NCBI GenBank assembly: GCA_040757035.1
Contig: JBFLYM010000042.1
Span: 1-6,098 of the forward strand
DNA length: 6,098 nt
Source of the DNA: JAHJBR01 sp040757035
GTDB lineage: Archaea > Micrarchaeota > Micrarchaeia > Anstonellales > Bilamarchaeaceae
Reading direction: 5' to 3'
Numbering within the stretch: the first letter of the stretch is position 1; the number at the start of each line of letters is the position of its first letter. The position numbers and the translations under genes are program-made. A model generated the notes under the pieces. It worked only from the letters and a program-made list of their open reading frames with translations, had not been told where the DNA came from and ran no database searches. Positions 1 through 5,752 of this stretch are shown in pieces.

Positions 1-227
1 TTATTTTCATTAATTTCATCTAACGAAACAAAATTTTTGGTTCCATGATACTTATCAACAGCAAAAATAACCTCTTTTCCAGAAATACATGATTTTCTTC
101 TACCGATTATCGGCATATATTCCTTTAGCCATTCTTCATATTCCTTTAATTCACCAATCTCTTCTCCAAACAGAATTTTGCAAGTGGATTTCCACGCATT
201 ATTTAGAATATCGTATGTTTGTTTCAT
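1..227 (-). CDS. Uncharacterised protein, N-terminal part (runs off left edge)
   Basis: An open frame begins with ATG at 227-225 and reads to base 1 with no stop, giving the first 75 residues. It starts MKQTYDILNNAWKSTCKILF and continues with EEIGELKEYEEWLKEYMP, a basic IIGRRKS stretch, and a hydrophobic segment ending in KNFVSLDEINEN. The visible part looks soluble, mostly helical and acidic, with two cysteines and no signal peptide. Codon use fits the neighbours and the frame is clean, so I take it as a real gene. I have an unverified memory of similar N-termini in hypothetical proteins of small-genome archaea, but I assign no function. Upstream of the ATG is a weak GTTGAT ribosome-site-like sequence, and a TTTTAA box lies about 60 bases away. 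The 93-base gap from the previous gene suggests its own promoter. Confidence 0.7.
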   Translation of the reverse strand, partial: MKQTYDILNNAWKSTCKILFGEEIGELKEYEEWLKEYMPIIGRRKSCISGKEVIFAVDKYHGTKNFVSLDEINEN

Positions 228-283
228 AAAATCAACGACAAATAACTATTATGGCGGCACGCTAAACGCAGATAAATGAAATA

Positions 284-294
284 GAGCTTAAAAC
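284..294 (-). promoter_or_regulatory. Candidate TATA-like box for the left-edge gene
   Basis: On the minus strand this reads GTTTTAAGCTC, an AT-rich box in the 93-base gap after the 321-662 gene. It lies about 60 bases upstream of the ATG at 227, so a start site 25 bases downstream would leave a leader of roughly 35 bases containing the weak GTTGAT ribosome site. Such boxes are common by chance in AT-rich DNA, so this is tentative. Confidence 0.25.
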
Positions 295-320
295 TTATGG
301 CAGAAAATTGGAAACTCAAG

Positions 321-662
321 TTAAAGAAAATCTTTGCTTGGTTCGCTTGGAAGCCCATGCTTAAATCTATAATTTTCAAGCAATGACATTGCTTTTTTAA
401 GTTTATCTTCTTTATTTTTAATTAAATCTTCATCTAAAAACTCCAAATAAAGCGCAAAATCAGCTAAATTTTTTGAACCATCTAAAAGCATGTTTTTTAT
501 TATTTCAACAACGATATCTTTTCCTTTCTCATCGTTTCCCCATATACTGAGTGCAAGCGCAGCTTGGTTTATGAAATGATCCTTATCCTTGGCATCCATT
601 GATTTCCAAATAGCAACTAATTTCTTTTTTACATTTAATTCAAAATCTTCAAAAAGCGCCAT
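321..662 (-). CDS. Uncharacterised small helical protein, 113 aa
   Basis: The product is 113 residues beginning MALFEDFELNVKKKLVAIWK and ending PSEPSKDFL. I start it at ATG 662-660 rather than the upstream GTG (671) or ATG (668). GTGAT at 671-667 sits exactly where a ribosome site should be, with the same GTGA-N5-ATG geometry as two other genes in the window. The sequence looks all-helical and charged, with no cysteine, signal peptide or membrane segment. Amphipathic stretches include residues around 10-20, a middle segment IVVEIIKNMLLDG, and LKKAMSLLENYRF near the end. It follows the 680-970 gene after a 17-base gap, so the two are probably co-transcribed and may act together. I do not recognise a family. 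The clean frame, good ribosome site and close spacing argue that it is real. Confidence 0.7.
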   Translation of the reverse strand: MALFEDFELNVKKKLVAIWKSMDAKDKDHFINQAALALSIWGNDEKGKDIVVEIIKNMLLDGSKNLADFALYLEFLDEDLIKNKEDKLKKAMSLLENYRFKHGLPSEPSKDFL

Positions 663-666
663 GAGC

Positions 667-671
667 ATCAC
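667..671 (-). promoter_or_regulatory. Ribosome-binding site deciding the start at 662
   Basis: The minus strand reads GTGAT then GCTC then ATG. GTGAT matches the 3' part of the archaeal Shine-Dalgarno sequence GGAGGTGAT. Treating it as a ribosome site makes the in-frame GTG and first ATG part of the signal and moves translation to 662. Confidence 0.6.
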
Positions 672-679
672 TTAAAGCC

Positions 680-970
680 TTAATCAGTTTTCTTTTTTAT
701 TTCTTCTTGCAATTTTTTCATTTCTTTTACCCATTGTATTTTAAAATCTTCGCAAACTTCATGAAAATTATCTGATATATTTGGTATATTATCTTTTCGT
801 TTAGATTCAGATTTTAACCAAGATATATTTATTTTATCTGTTGGTATGGATGGTGTTTTTAAAGAATAATCTCCCTTTTTTATTAGCGAAATAGTTGATT
901 TCTGTACATCTTTTTGTTTAGATAATTCATTATCTACATCAATTTCTGTTTTTCCTGTTCTTTTTGCCAT
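680..970 (-). CDS. Uncharacterised lysine-rich small protein, 96 aa
   Basis: The product is 96 residues starting MAKRTGKTEIDVDNELSKQK and ending in a lysine-rich helical tail, VKEMKKLQEEIKKKTD, which could form a short coiled coil. The frame can be extended upstream to TTG at 982, but those codons contain GGTGAT (980-975), a good archaeal ribosome site four bases before the ATG at 970, so I start at the ATG. The protein is strongly basic and hydrophilic. Its middle (about residues 38-70) is rich in Ser, Pro, Asn and Lys and likely disordered. It has a single cysteine, no signal peptide and no membrane segment. It sits 60 bases after the 84-residue gene and 17 bases before the 113-residue gene. 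No family is recognised. A nucleic-acid or partner-binding role would be a guess from charge alone. Confidence 0.7.
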   Translation of the reverse strand: MAKRTGKTEIDVDNELSKQKDVQKSTISLIKKGDYSLKTPSIPTDKINISWLKSESKRKDNIPNISDNFHEVCEDFKIQWVKEMKKLQEEIKKKTD

Positions 971-974
971 AAGT

Positions 975-980
975 ATCACC
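975..980 (-). promoter_or_regulatory. Shine-Dalgarno site GGTGAT for the gene starting at 970
   Basis: GGTGAT on the minus strand is complementary to the conserved ATCACC near the 3' end of archaeal 16S rRNA. It lies four bases before the ATG at 970. It abuts a 7-bp inverted repeat (981-1006), so its exposure could depend on RNA folding. Confidence 0.7.
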
Positions 981-1006
981 AAAGCGCTTAAAACCTCTGG
1001 CGCTTT
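981..1006. repeat. Inverted repeat (7-bp arms, 12-base loop) next to the ribosome site
   Basis: AAAGCGC at 981-987 is perfectly complementary to GCGCTTT at 1000-1006, with a 12-base spacer. In minus-strand RNA this hairpin would end directly before the GGTGAT ribosome site of the 96-residue gene. No T-run follows, so it does not look like a terminator. A role in translation or RNA stability, or an operator, is possible but unproven. Confidence 0.45.
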
Positions 1007-1026
1007 ACTATTATGAGTACAATGAA

Positions 1027-1034
1027 TTTTTTAA
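1027..1034 (-). promoter_or_regulatory. Candidate TATA-like box for the 680-970 / 321-662 pair
   Basis: TTAAAAAA on the minus strand overlaps the stop codon of the 84-residue gene and lies 57 bases upstream of the ATG at 970. A transcript starting about 25 bases downstream would carry most of the inverted repeat and the GGTGAT site in a leader of about 34 bases. Tentative, because AT-rich boxes arise easily by chance. Confidence 0.3.
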
Positions 1035-1285
1035 GCCTTTGGGTTATTTAGCGGCATCCATGTATAATTTATATATCTATACAGCTTTTTTGTCGTTGAA
1101 TCATATACAAGACTAGATTTTGAAGCACTCGTAAGTGGTCTATCTATCTCAATAGTGATTATGTTTCTTGTCCATTCAAATTTTGATGCGAACGGATTTT
1201 TTTCTAAAATATAAATGCATTGTCTCTCCCTTTTTTTGTTTTCACACCATTGTACTATTTCATTTATTTCATCATCAAGAGACAT
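1031..1285 (-). CDS. Uncharacterised small protein, 84 aa
   Basis: The product is 84 residues beginning MSLDDEINEIVQWCENKKRE. The first 25 residues look helical and charged with two cysteines (positions 14 and 23). The rest looks like beta strands, including IITIEIDRP and LVYDSTTKKLYRYINYTW, suggesting a small alpha+beta domain. There is no signal peptide or membrane segment. The start has no ribosome site, but a TATA-like box is centred about 26 bases upstream, which fits a leaderless transcript beginning at or near the ATG. It follows the DRG GTPase stop after 41 bases and precedes the 96-residue gene. A longer overlapping frame exists on the plus strand, but it is a low-complexity mirror of AT-rich coding DNA. 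I recognise no family. Confidence 0.65.
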   Translation of the reverse strand: MSLDDEINEIVQWCENKKRERQCIYILEKNPFASKFEWTRNIITIEIDRPLTSASKSSLVYDSTTKKLYRYINYTWMPLNNPKA

Positions 1286-1306
1286 ATAGCAAAACCATTT
1301 CCGCTA

Positions 1307-1326
1307 TTTTTTATACATCTTTTATA
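1307..1326 (-). promoter_or_regulatory. Tandem TATA-like boxes for the 84-aa gene
   Basis: In the 41-base gap after the GTPase stop the minus strand carries two boxes 11 bases apart, TATAAAA (1326-1320) and TATAAAAAA (1315-1307). The second is centred about 26 bases upstream of the ATG at 1285, the distance expected for an archaeal promoter giving a leaderless mRNA. This is the clearest promoter in the window. Confidence 0.5.
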
Positions 1327-2427
1327 CTATTTTTTTATTATAGATATAACATCTCCATCTTGGAGGACATGTTCGATTCCAACGCGCTGTCCGGGATGCT
1401 TCACGCTTTTACCCCATATAAGCGCATACTTAAAATTTTTTACAAGATTGCGATGAAGCATTCCGCATACTTTTTTTATATTTGTATTTTCCCGTATTAT
1501 GAGTGGTTCCTTTAAATCCGCTTTTTCGCTTTGCGGTTTTGTATATATTCGGATAAATTTAAGTGCGCGATATATCGCATCAACTATACATTCCAAATTT
1601 TCTTCTTTTTCAGCAGAGATCGCGATGTATGGAAATTGAAATTTTTTTCGTAGCTCGCTCTCGCTTACCAAATCTATTTTATTCATTACTGTTATAGCTG
1701 GAACATAAACTCTATTTCCTTCAAGGGCATCTATTAATTGATCCGCATCTATATCGCTTCTTATTATTATATCTCCATTATGAATTCCATATTCATTTAG
1801 AATGCTTGAAATCGTGCGCATATCTATTTTGTTAAGTTTAACCGTATGATTTATAACAAGTCCTCCGCGCAAACTTTTTTTTATCACAATATCAGGTGCA
1901 TATTGGTTCATGCGTATGCCCATGCCAGATAATTCTTCTATGATTATGTTATAATGTTCTGGATGCCGCGCATCTAACATTAATAAAATCAAGTCGGTTC
2001 CGCGCGCCACCGCAATGACTTCTCTTCCCCGCCCTCTACCGTCTTTTGCACCTTCCAATATTCCCGGGAGATCAAGAATTTGTATTTTTGCACCCTTATA
2101 TTCAAGCATGCCTGGTATGCAAGTAAGCGTGGTGAATGCATATGCAGCGGTTTTGCTCTCAGCATTTGTTATTTTTCCGAGCAGAGTTGATTTTCCTACG
2201 CTGGGAAATCCGATTATCGCAACAGTTGCATCTCCGCTTTTTTTTACATCAAACGCGTATCCACCTCCCCCATCTCCACTTCCTCCAGCTTTAATATTTT
2301 CCAAAAAATTACGCCTAAGCTTCGCTATCTTTGCCTTTAAAAGGCCTATATGATATTCTGTTGCTTTGTTTTTTTGCGTTTTTCTTATCTCTTCTTCTAA
2401 TTCATGAATTTTTTCTGAAATTCCCAT
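1327..2427 (-). CDS. drg: DRG-family (Obg/DRG superfamily) GTPase with TGS domain
   Basis: The 366-residue product aligns by eye along its whole length with eukaryotic DRG1. The N-terminal helical region (1-45) contains RKTQKNKATEYHIGLLKAKI, followed by a Gly-rich linker (48-56). The G domain shows G1 GFPSVGKS (73-80), the switch TTLT (99-102), G3 DLPG (119-122), G4 NKID (249-252) and G5 SA (271-272). The family signature EGAKDGRGRGREVIAVAR (125-142) is present, and a domain insertion lies between G3 and G4. The TGS domain (about 290-366) ends QDGDVISIIKK. All nucleotide-binding motifs are intact. These cytoplasmic GTPases are linked in eukaryotes to ribosome and translation function; the archaeal role is poorly known. 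The start is ATG 2427, matching family length; the frame extends only to a TTG at 2451. It overlaps the upstream SDR gene by 31 bases, so translational coupling is likely. Confidence 0.96.
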   Translation of the reverse strand: MGISEKIHELEEEIRKTQKNKATEYHIGLLKAKIAKLRRNFLENIKAGGSGDGGGGYAFDVKKSGDATVAIIGFPSVGKSTLLGKITNAESKTAAYAFTTLTCIPGMLEYKGAKIQILDLPGILEGAKDGRGRGREVIAVARGTDLILLMLDARHPEHYNIIIEELSGMGIRMNQYAPDIVIKKSLRGGLVINHTVKLNKIDMRTISSILNEYGIHNGDIIIRSDIDADQLIDALEGNRVYVPAITVMNKIDLVSESELRKKFQFPYIAISAEKEENLECIVDAIYRALKFIRIYTKPQSEKADLKEPLIIRENTNIKKVCGMLHRNLVKNFKYALIWGKSVKHPGQRVGIEHVLQDGDVISIIKK

Positions 2428-3335
2428 GCCAAACCATCTATTAATTCGCAAATTCCTTTTTCAAGCAATCTCGGACTAAATTCAAGTTCTTTTTGAGCTT
2501 TAGAAAAATTAAAAATTCTATTTTTTCCCAGCAGGTTTACTATCTCCCTGCTAATAAATGGTTTTTTTCCACTCAATAATGAAATTTTTTCCAATAAATA
2601 CGCGAACAGCAAAGCGATTTTAAGCGGAATTTTTGTTCTCGGAGGAGCGACATTAAACTTTTTTGCAACTATTTCATAAATTTTTTCCTGTCTTTCACCT
2701 GGTCCGGCTACTATATATACCCCAGGTCTTGCCGCAAGCGCGTTTTTAATCGCATTTGCAACATCAACTGCATGAACAAAAGGAATGTTGTTTTTCCCAT
2801 CGCCGAAAATTACCATCCTTCCATTTTTTATTAACTTTATAAATTTTGGATAATCTTCATAACCTAAACCATATATTGGTCCTATACGCAGAGCAATTGA
2901 ATTTTTTCTTGCCATTACCATTTCTTCTGCTTTATATTTTGTCTGCGCATAAACAGAATCTGGATTTACAGGTGTTGTTTCATCTGCTATACCTGGAAGA
3001 TTTTTTCCATAAACTGCAATTGAGGATGCAAAAATCACTCGTGCATGTGCAGGAATAGCAGCAAGCAAATTTTGTGTGAGTATTACATTTCCTTCGTACA
3101 ATGCCTTATTGTCATGGAATTTCATGCAGCCTGCGAGATGAATCAAAACACTGCAATCCGAAAGCTCATTTTTCAATCCTTCTTTGTTTGCAAAGTCAAC
3201 AACCTTTTCATTTTTCAATCCGGATGGTTTGCGCACAAGTGGAACGGCTTCAGGAAGTAATTTCAGCATTTCTTTACCTAAATTTCCTGTTCCGCCGGTA
3301 AGATATATACAACCTTTTTTTTTGTCACTTCGCAT
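2397..3335 (-). CDS. NAD-dependent epimerase/dehydratase (extended SDR family)
   Basis: The 312-residue product is an extended short-chain dehydrogenase/reductase. Its Rossmann fold opens with TGGTGNLG (13-20, the TGxxGxxG dinucleotide motif). HLAG (66-69), a serine pair (104-105) preceding the active site, and the catalytic pair Y129/K133 in YAQTK follow. LRIGPIYG (149-156) and PFVHAVDVANAI (about 185-196) are typical of sugar-nucleotide epimerases and 3-beta-HSD-like members. The C-terminal substrate domain includes IFNFSKAQKELEFSP, a common ending of this group. Catalytic residues are intact, but the substrate cannot be read from sequence; a nucleotide sugar is the usual choice. The start is ATG 3335, with a TATA-like box about 27 bases upstream inside the end of the preceding gene. 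A 9-A run follows shortly after the start. The gene overlaps DRG by 31 bases. Confidence 0.9.
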   Translation of the reverse strand: MRSDKKKGCIYLTGGTGNLGKEMLKLLPEAVPLVRKPSGLKNEKVVDFANKEGLKNELSDCSVLIHLAGCMKFHDNKALYEGNVILTQNLLAAIPAHARVIFASSIAVYGKNLPGIADETTPVNPDSVYAQTKYKAEEMVMARKNSIALRIGPIYGLGYEDYPKFIKLIKNGRMVIFGDGKNNIPFVHAVDVANAIKNALAARPGVYIVAGPGERQEKIYEIVAKKFNVAPPRTKIPLKIALLFAYLLEKISLLSGKKPFISREIVNLLGKNRIFNFSKAQKELEFSPRLLEKGICELIDGLAWEFQKKFMN

Positions 3336-3353
3336 GTTTTCATTTTTAAATTT

Positions 3354-4826
3354 TCAACATTTATAATAGGAATTATATATATTTACATAATTATTGTATT
3401 CCTTAACATAGTTGTTATATTCAGCAACGCTTAAATCTGATTTCAATATTTCCTTTATTTCGGCTATTTTTTGTGCAGTATTTTCAAAATTTTTTATCTC
3501 GTTTATATCATTCATTACAGTTTCATAATCAAGCTCTTTTCCTTTTGAAATATAATAAATTTCAGGCTCGCTTTTCAATTTTACATTGTTAGCATATGTC
3601 CCTTTATTATCAGTAATTCTGCTGCAGTTTGAGGTAGTTTCCACAAAACAATAACCCGAATTATAGTTTGAAACATCTATTGGACACTTTATTCCTATTG
3701 CCATATGATTTTCATTTGGATAACTAAACAGCACTACTCCATAACCTAATTTAGCAACAATGGTAGCAGCGAGAATGGACGTATCCCCACATATACCAGT
3801 GCCAGAATATAATGTCTCATATGGGTACTTATTTCCATTATTTTCATCTTTTGAATAAGGAGATGCGTAATCATATGGAATTGATTGTACAAATGTTATG
3901 AGAATCTTCAATTTTTTATCATTATTTGTTTCGTTAACAGAATCTATAAGCATATTCATAGTAGGTTGCTGTTTATCTTCAAAAATCATTTTTTTGTAAA
4001 AATCTTCATGCCAGTTTTCTGGACACTTACCGTAACACAAATATGTACGCGGAATAGATGCATACATGCTAACAAGCGTTTTATTAAACCCTAACATAGC
4101 GTTGTATTTCTTTGAAGAATAGCTCCAAGTGTATTGCTTGTAAACATCAAAACCATATGGATTAATACATACCTCATCTTTTTGTTCATATCCAATTGGA
4201 CAACCACATTCTGTGGCATTACTTATCAACGAACCATTAAAACAATAAAGCGGTTTTGAAAGAGAACAATTTCCATCTAACGTTCCATCTTTACAGTCAT
4301 TTCTTAATCTGCATTTGTTTTTCATTTTTATTTCTCTTAAACCACAACCGCATGCGTATGAGTTTTCGCTTAGATTTCCATCGTAGCATAAAAAAGGTTT
4401 TTTCACCGAGCAAGAATTATGTGCTGTCCCATCACTGCATTCCTTTCCATTTCTGCAACTATTGTTCTCCAAAACCTGATAAGTATAACAACCACATTTT
4501 GTAGCATTATAAACAAACGAACCATTCTGACAAAAATAGGGTTTATAATCTGAACAATATTCATTTAATGTTCCATCACTACAATTTAATGGTATAATAG
4601 GTTGTCTAACTAGTTCATCAGGAGAAGTATGCGACTCCGAACTTATATTTTGTTGTCCGCTTATATTTTGATTAGACAGATTATTTTTGTATTCACTATG
4701 TATACAACCGAATAAAAAAAATAGAAAAAAAATCAAAACAACCAATAATTTCAATATCAGTGTTCTATTTACTGTTCTATTTATTGATCTATTTAATGAG
4801 CTATTTATAATCCTTGTTCTAACCAT
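3354..4826 (-). CDS. Secreted or lipid-anchored Cys-repeat protein with transglutaminase-like domain
   Basis: The product is 490 residues starting MVRTRIINSS. Its basic N-terminus precedes a hydrophobic segment (about 25-40) ending LFGC, with C41 a possible lipid-anchor cysteine. A Ser/Asn/Gln linker (44-75) follows. Residues 82-225 form three 48-residue repeats with six cysteines each at identical positions. About residues 280-400 are transglutaminase-like: YPYETLYSGTGICGDTS places the likely nucleophile at C346, H374 lies in NENHMAIGI, and VETT offers E396 where the family usually has Asp. The tail (about 431-490) is helical, with EYNNYV repeats. Roughly 14 N-x-S/T sequons suggest a glycosylated outer-surface protein. 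Transglutaminase-fold proteins include peptidases as well as cross-linkers, and the substrate here is unknown. I chose ATG 4826 over 4844 because it has GTGA five bases upstream and lies six bases after the purC stop. Confidence 0.85.
   Translation of the reverse strand: MVRTRIINSSLNRSINRTVNRTLILKLLVVLIFFLFFLFGCIHSEYKNNLSNQNISGQQNISSESHTSPDELVRQPIIPLNCSDGTLNEYCSDYKPYFCQNGSFVYNATKCGCYTYQVLENNSCRNGKECSDGTAHNSCSVKKPFLCYDGNLSENSYACGCGLREIKMKNKCRLRNDCKDGTLDGNCSLSKPLYCFNGSLISNATECGCPIGYEQKDEVCINPYGFDVYKQYTWSYSSKKYNAMLGFNKTLVSMYASIPRTYLCYGKCPENWHEDFYKKMIFEDKQQPTMNMLIDSVNETNNDKKLKILITFVQSIPYDYASPYSKDENNGNKYPYETLYSGTGICGDTSILAATIVAKLGYGVVLFSYPNENHMAIGIKCPIDVSNYNSGYCFVETTSNCSRITDNKGTYANNVKLKSEPEIYYISKGKELDYETVMNDINEIKNFENTAQKIAEIKEILKSDLSVAEYNNYVKEYNNYVNIYNSYYKC
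3360..3365 (-). promoter_or_regulatory. TATA-like box for the SDR gene
   Basis: TATAAA on the minus strand lies inside the last codons of the surface-protein gene, about 27 bases upstream of the ATG at 3335. That spacing fits a leaderless archaeal transcript. No ribosome site is visible before the ATG, which supports this reading. Confidence 0.4.
4152..4583 (-). repeat. Three 48-residue six-cysteine repeats (coding)
   Basis: Residues 82-225 of the surface protein divide into three units of exactly 48 residues. Cysteines fall at 82/91/99/111/113/124, 130/139/147/159/161/172 and 178/187/195/207/209/220. The shared pattern is C-x-DGT, then CS-x2-KP-x2-C, an Asn/Gly-rich turn with N-x-S/T sequons, then CGC and a final Cys. 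The DNA copies have diverged, so this is an old protein repeat rather than a recent duplication. The even cysteine number and surface location suggest disulfides or metal binding. Confidence 0.85.
4762..4809 (-). repeat. Four tandem 12-bp units in the surface-protein 5' end
   Basis: On the plus strand the units are GTTCTATTTACT, GTTCTATTTATT, GATCTATTTAAT and GAGCTATTTATA. On the coding strand they give a four-residue repeat of hydrophobic-N-R/S-S/T over residues 7-22 (INSS, LNRS, INRT, VNRT), just before the membrane segment. Unit changes of 12 bp keep the frame, so length variation between strains is plausible. Confidence 0.8.
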
Positions 4827-4831
4827 AAAAC

Positions 4832-4835
4832 TCAC
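4832..4835 (-). promoter_or_regulatory. Ribosome-binding site GTGA overlapping the purC stop
   Basis: The minus strand reads GTGA, five bases, then ATG at 4826. The GTGA contains the purC TGA stop, so translation of the surface protein may couple to purC termination. The same GTGA-N5-ATG spacing occurs at 662 and 970. Confidence 0.5.
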
Positions 4836-5716
4836 AAACAACAATTACAATTTGAAGCATCATCCCCTGTTTCAATTATCATTCTATACGCTGTTAAATA
4901 TCGTTCAGAAGTTTTTTGTATAATATTCGTTGGAAGCCCTGGAGCAGGAGGTTCCTTATTCCATCCACTTTTCTCCAGATAATCACGCAAAAATTGTTTG
5001 TCCATACTTTCCAAAATTCCTTTATCGTATTGTTCTTTCAGCCAATAGCGCGAGGAATCAGGAGTGAGTACTTCATCAACTAAAATTATTTTATCTCTGA
5101 TTTTCCCAAATTCAAATTTTGTGTCTGCAAGGATTAGACCTCGCACGAACAAATATTCATGCGCGAATTTATACAACTCAATTGCTTTTTTCTTTATAAA
5201 ATCAATATCATCTTTTCCAAATCTTTTTTCGGCTTCTTCAACTGTGATATTGATATCATGACCTGTTTCAGCTTTTGTAGCTGGGGTGAATATGGGTTCT
5301 GTGAGACGCGAACCGTTCTTCAAACCATATTGAAGTTTTACACCTGCCAAAGTACCTTTTTCTTTGTATTCTTTCCATCCGCTTCCGGTTAGATAACCGC
5401 GTACTACCGCCTCTATTGGAATAACCTTTGCTTTTTTCACTATCATTGCGCGCGTTTGCATATTTTTAAGAAACTCTGGCATTTGATCCGTAATGAAATG
5501 GTTCTCAATAATTTGATTGGTTTTATTGAACCAAAAAATAGAAAGTTGATTTAATACAAAGCCTTTTTTCGGGATTCCTTGTGCAAATACCGAATCAAAC
5601 GCGCTTATGCGGTCTGTAGAAACTATTAAAAGATTTTCTCCAAATTCGTAGCTATCGCGCACTTTTCCCCTATGAAAAAAAGGCAAATTAAGTTTTGTTT
5701 GTGTAATTGTTTCCAT
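4832..5716 (-). CDS. purC: Phosphoribosylaminoimidazole-succinocarboxamide (SAICAR) synthase
   Basis: The 294-residue product is SAICAR synthase, which joins CAIR and aspartate using ATP in de novo purine synthesis in the cytoplasm. Family motifs are intact and in order: GKVRD (17-21) and STDRISAFD (33-41) of the ATP-binding part, EAVVRGYLTGSGWKEY (102-117), PIFTPATKAETGHD (141-154), LADTKFEFG (196-204) and LVDEVLTPDSSRYW (212-225). Its length matches the long form of the enzyme seen in yeast and many bacteria, which continues after the core with GWNKEPPAPGLP and a final helix ERYLTAYRMI. The last residues, SNCNCCL, form an unusual cysteine cluster. Start ATG 5716 gives the expected N-terminus; there is no clear ribosome site, and a TATA-like box lies about 33 bases upstream. 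No other purine gene is visible. The surface-protein gene follows six bases after the stop. Confidence 0.97.
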   Translation of the reverse strand: METITQTKLNLPFFHRGKVRDSYEFGENLLIVSTDRISAFDSVFAQGIPKKGFVLNQLSIFWFNKTNQIIENHFITDQMPEFLKNMQTRAMIVKKAKVIPIEAVVRGYLTGSGWKEYKEKGTLAGVKLQYGLKNGSRLTEPIFTPATKAETGHDINITVEEAEKRFGKDDIDFIKKKAIELYKFAHEYLFVRGLILADTKFEFGKIRDKIILVDEVLTPDSSRYWLKEQYDKGILESMDKQFLRDYLEKSGWNKEPPAPGLPTNIIQKTSERYLTAYRMIIETGDDASNCNCCL

Positions 5717-5745
5717 TCACATCTCAATCATTTTCGCAATAAAAA

Positions 5746-5752
5746 TTAATAA
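5746..5752 (-). promoter_or_regulatory. Candidate TATA-like box for purC
   Basis: TTATTAA on the minus strand is centred about 33 bases upstream of the purC ATG. A start site about 25 bases downstream would leave only a few bases of leader, consistent with the lack of a clear ribosome site. Tentative. Confidence 0.35.

Noticed and set aside
981..1006. Inverted repeat as a transcription terminator for the 84-aa gene
   Set aside because: No T-run follows on the minus strand and the arms lead straight into the next ribosome site.
1168..1515. Plus-strand frame of 115 codons across the 84-aa gene and the DRG 3' end
   Set aside because: It is rich in Phe/Tyr/Ile/His as expected for the complement of AT-rich coding DNA, and it lies opposite conserved DRG TGS-domain codons.
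2015..2353. Plus-strand frame of 112 codons opposite the DRG G domain
   Set aside because: It is the antisense of conserved GTPase motifs, with a Pro/Ser-rich low-complexity translation.
4827..4844. Surface protein starting at ATG 4844 (MLFVSF...) inside purC
   Set aside because: The ATG at 4826 has GTGA at the spacing seen in other genes, and the extra six residues add nothing recognisable.
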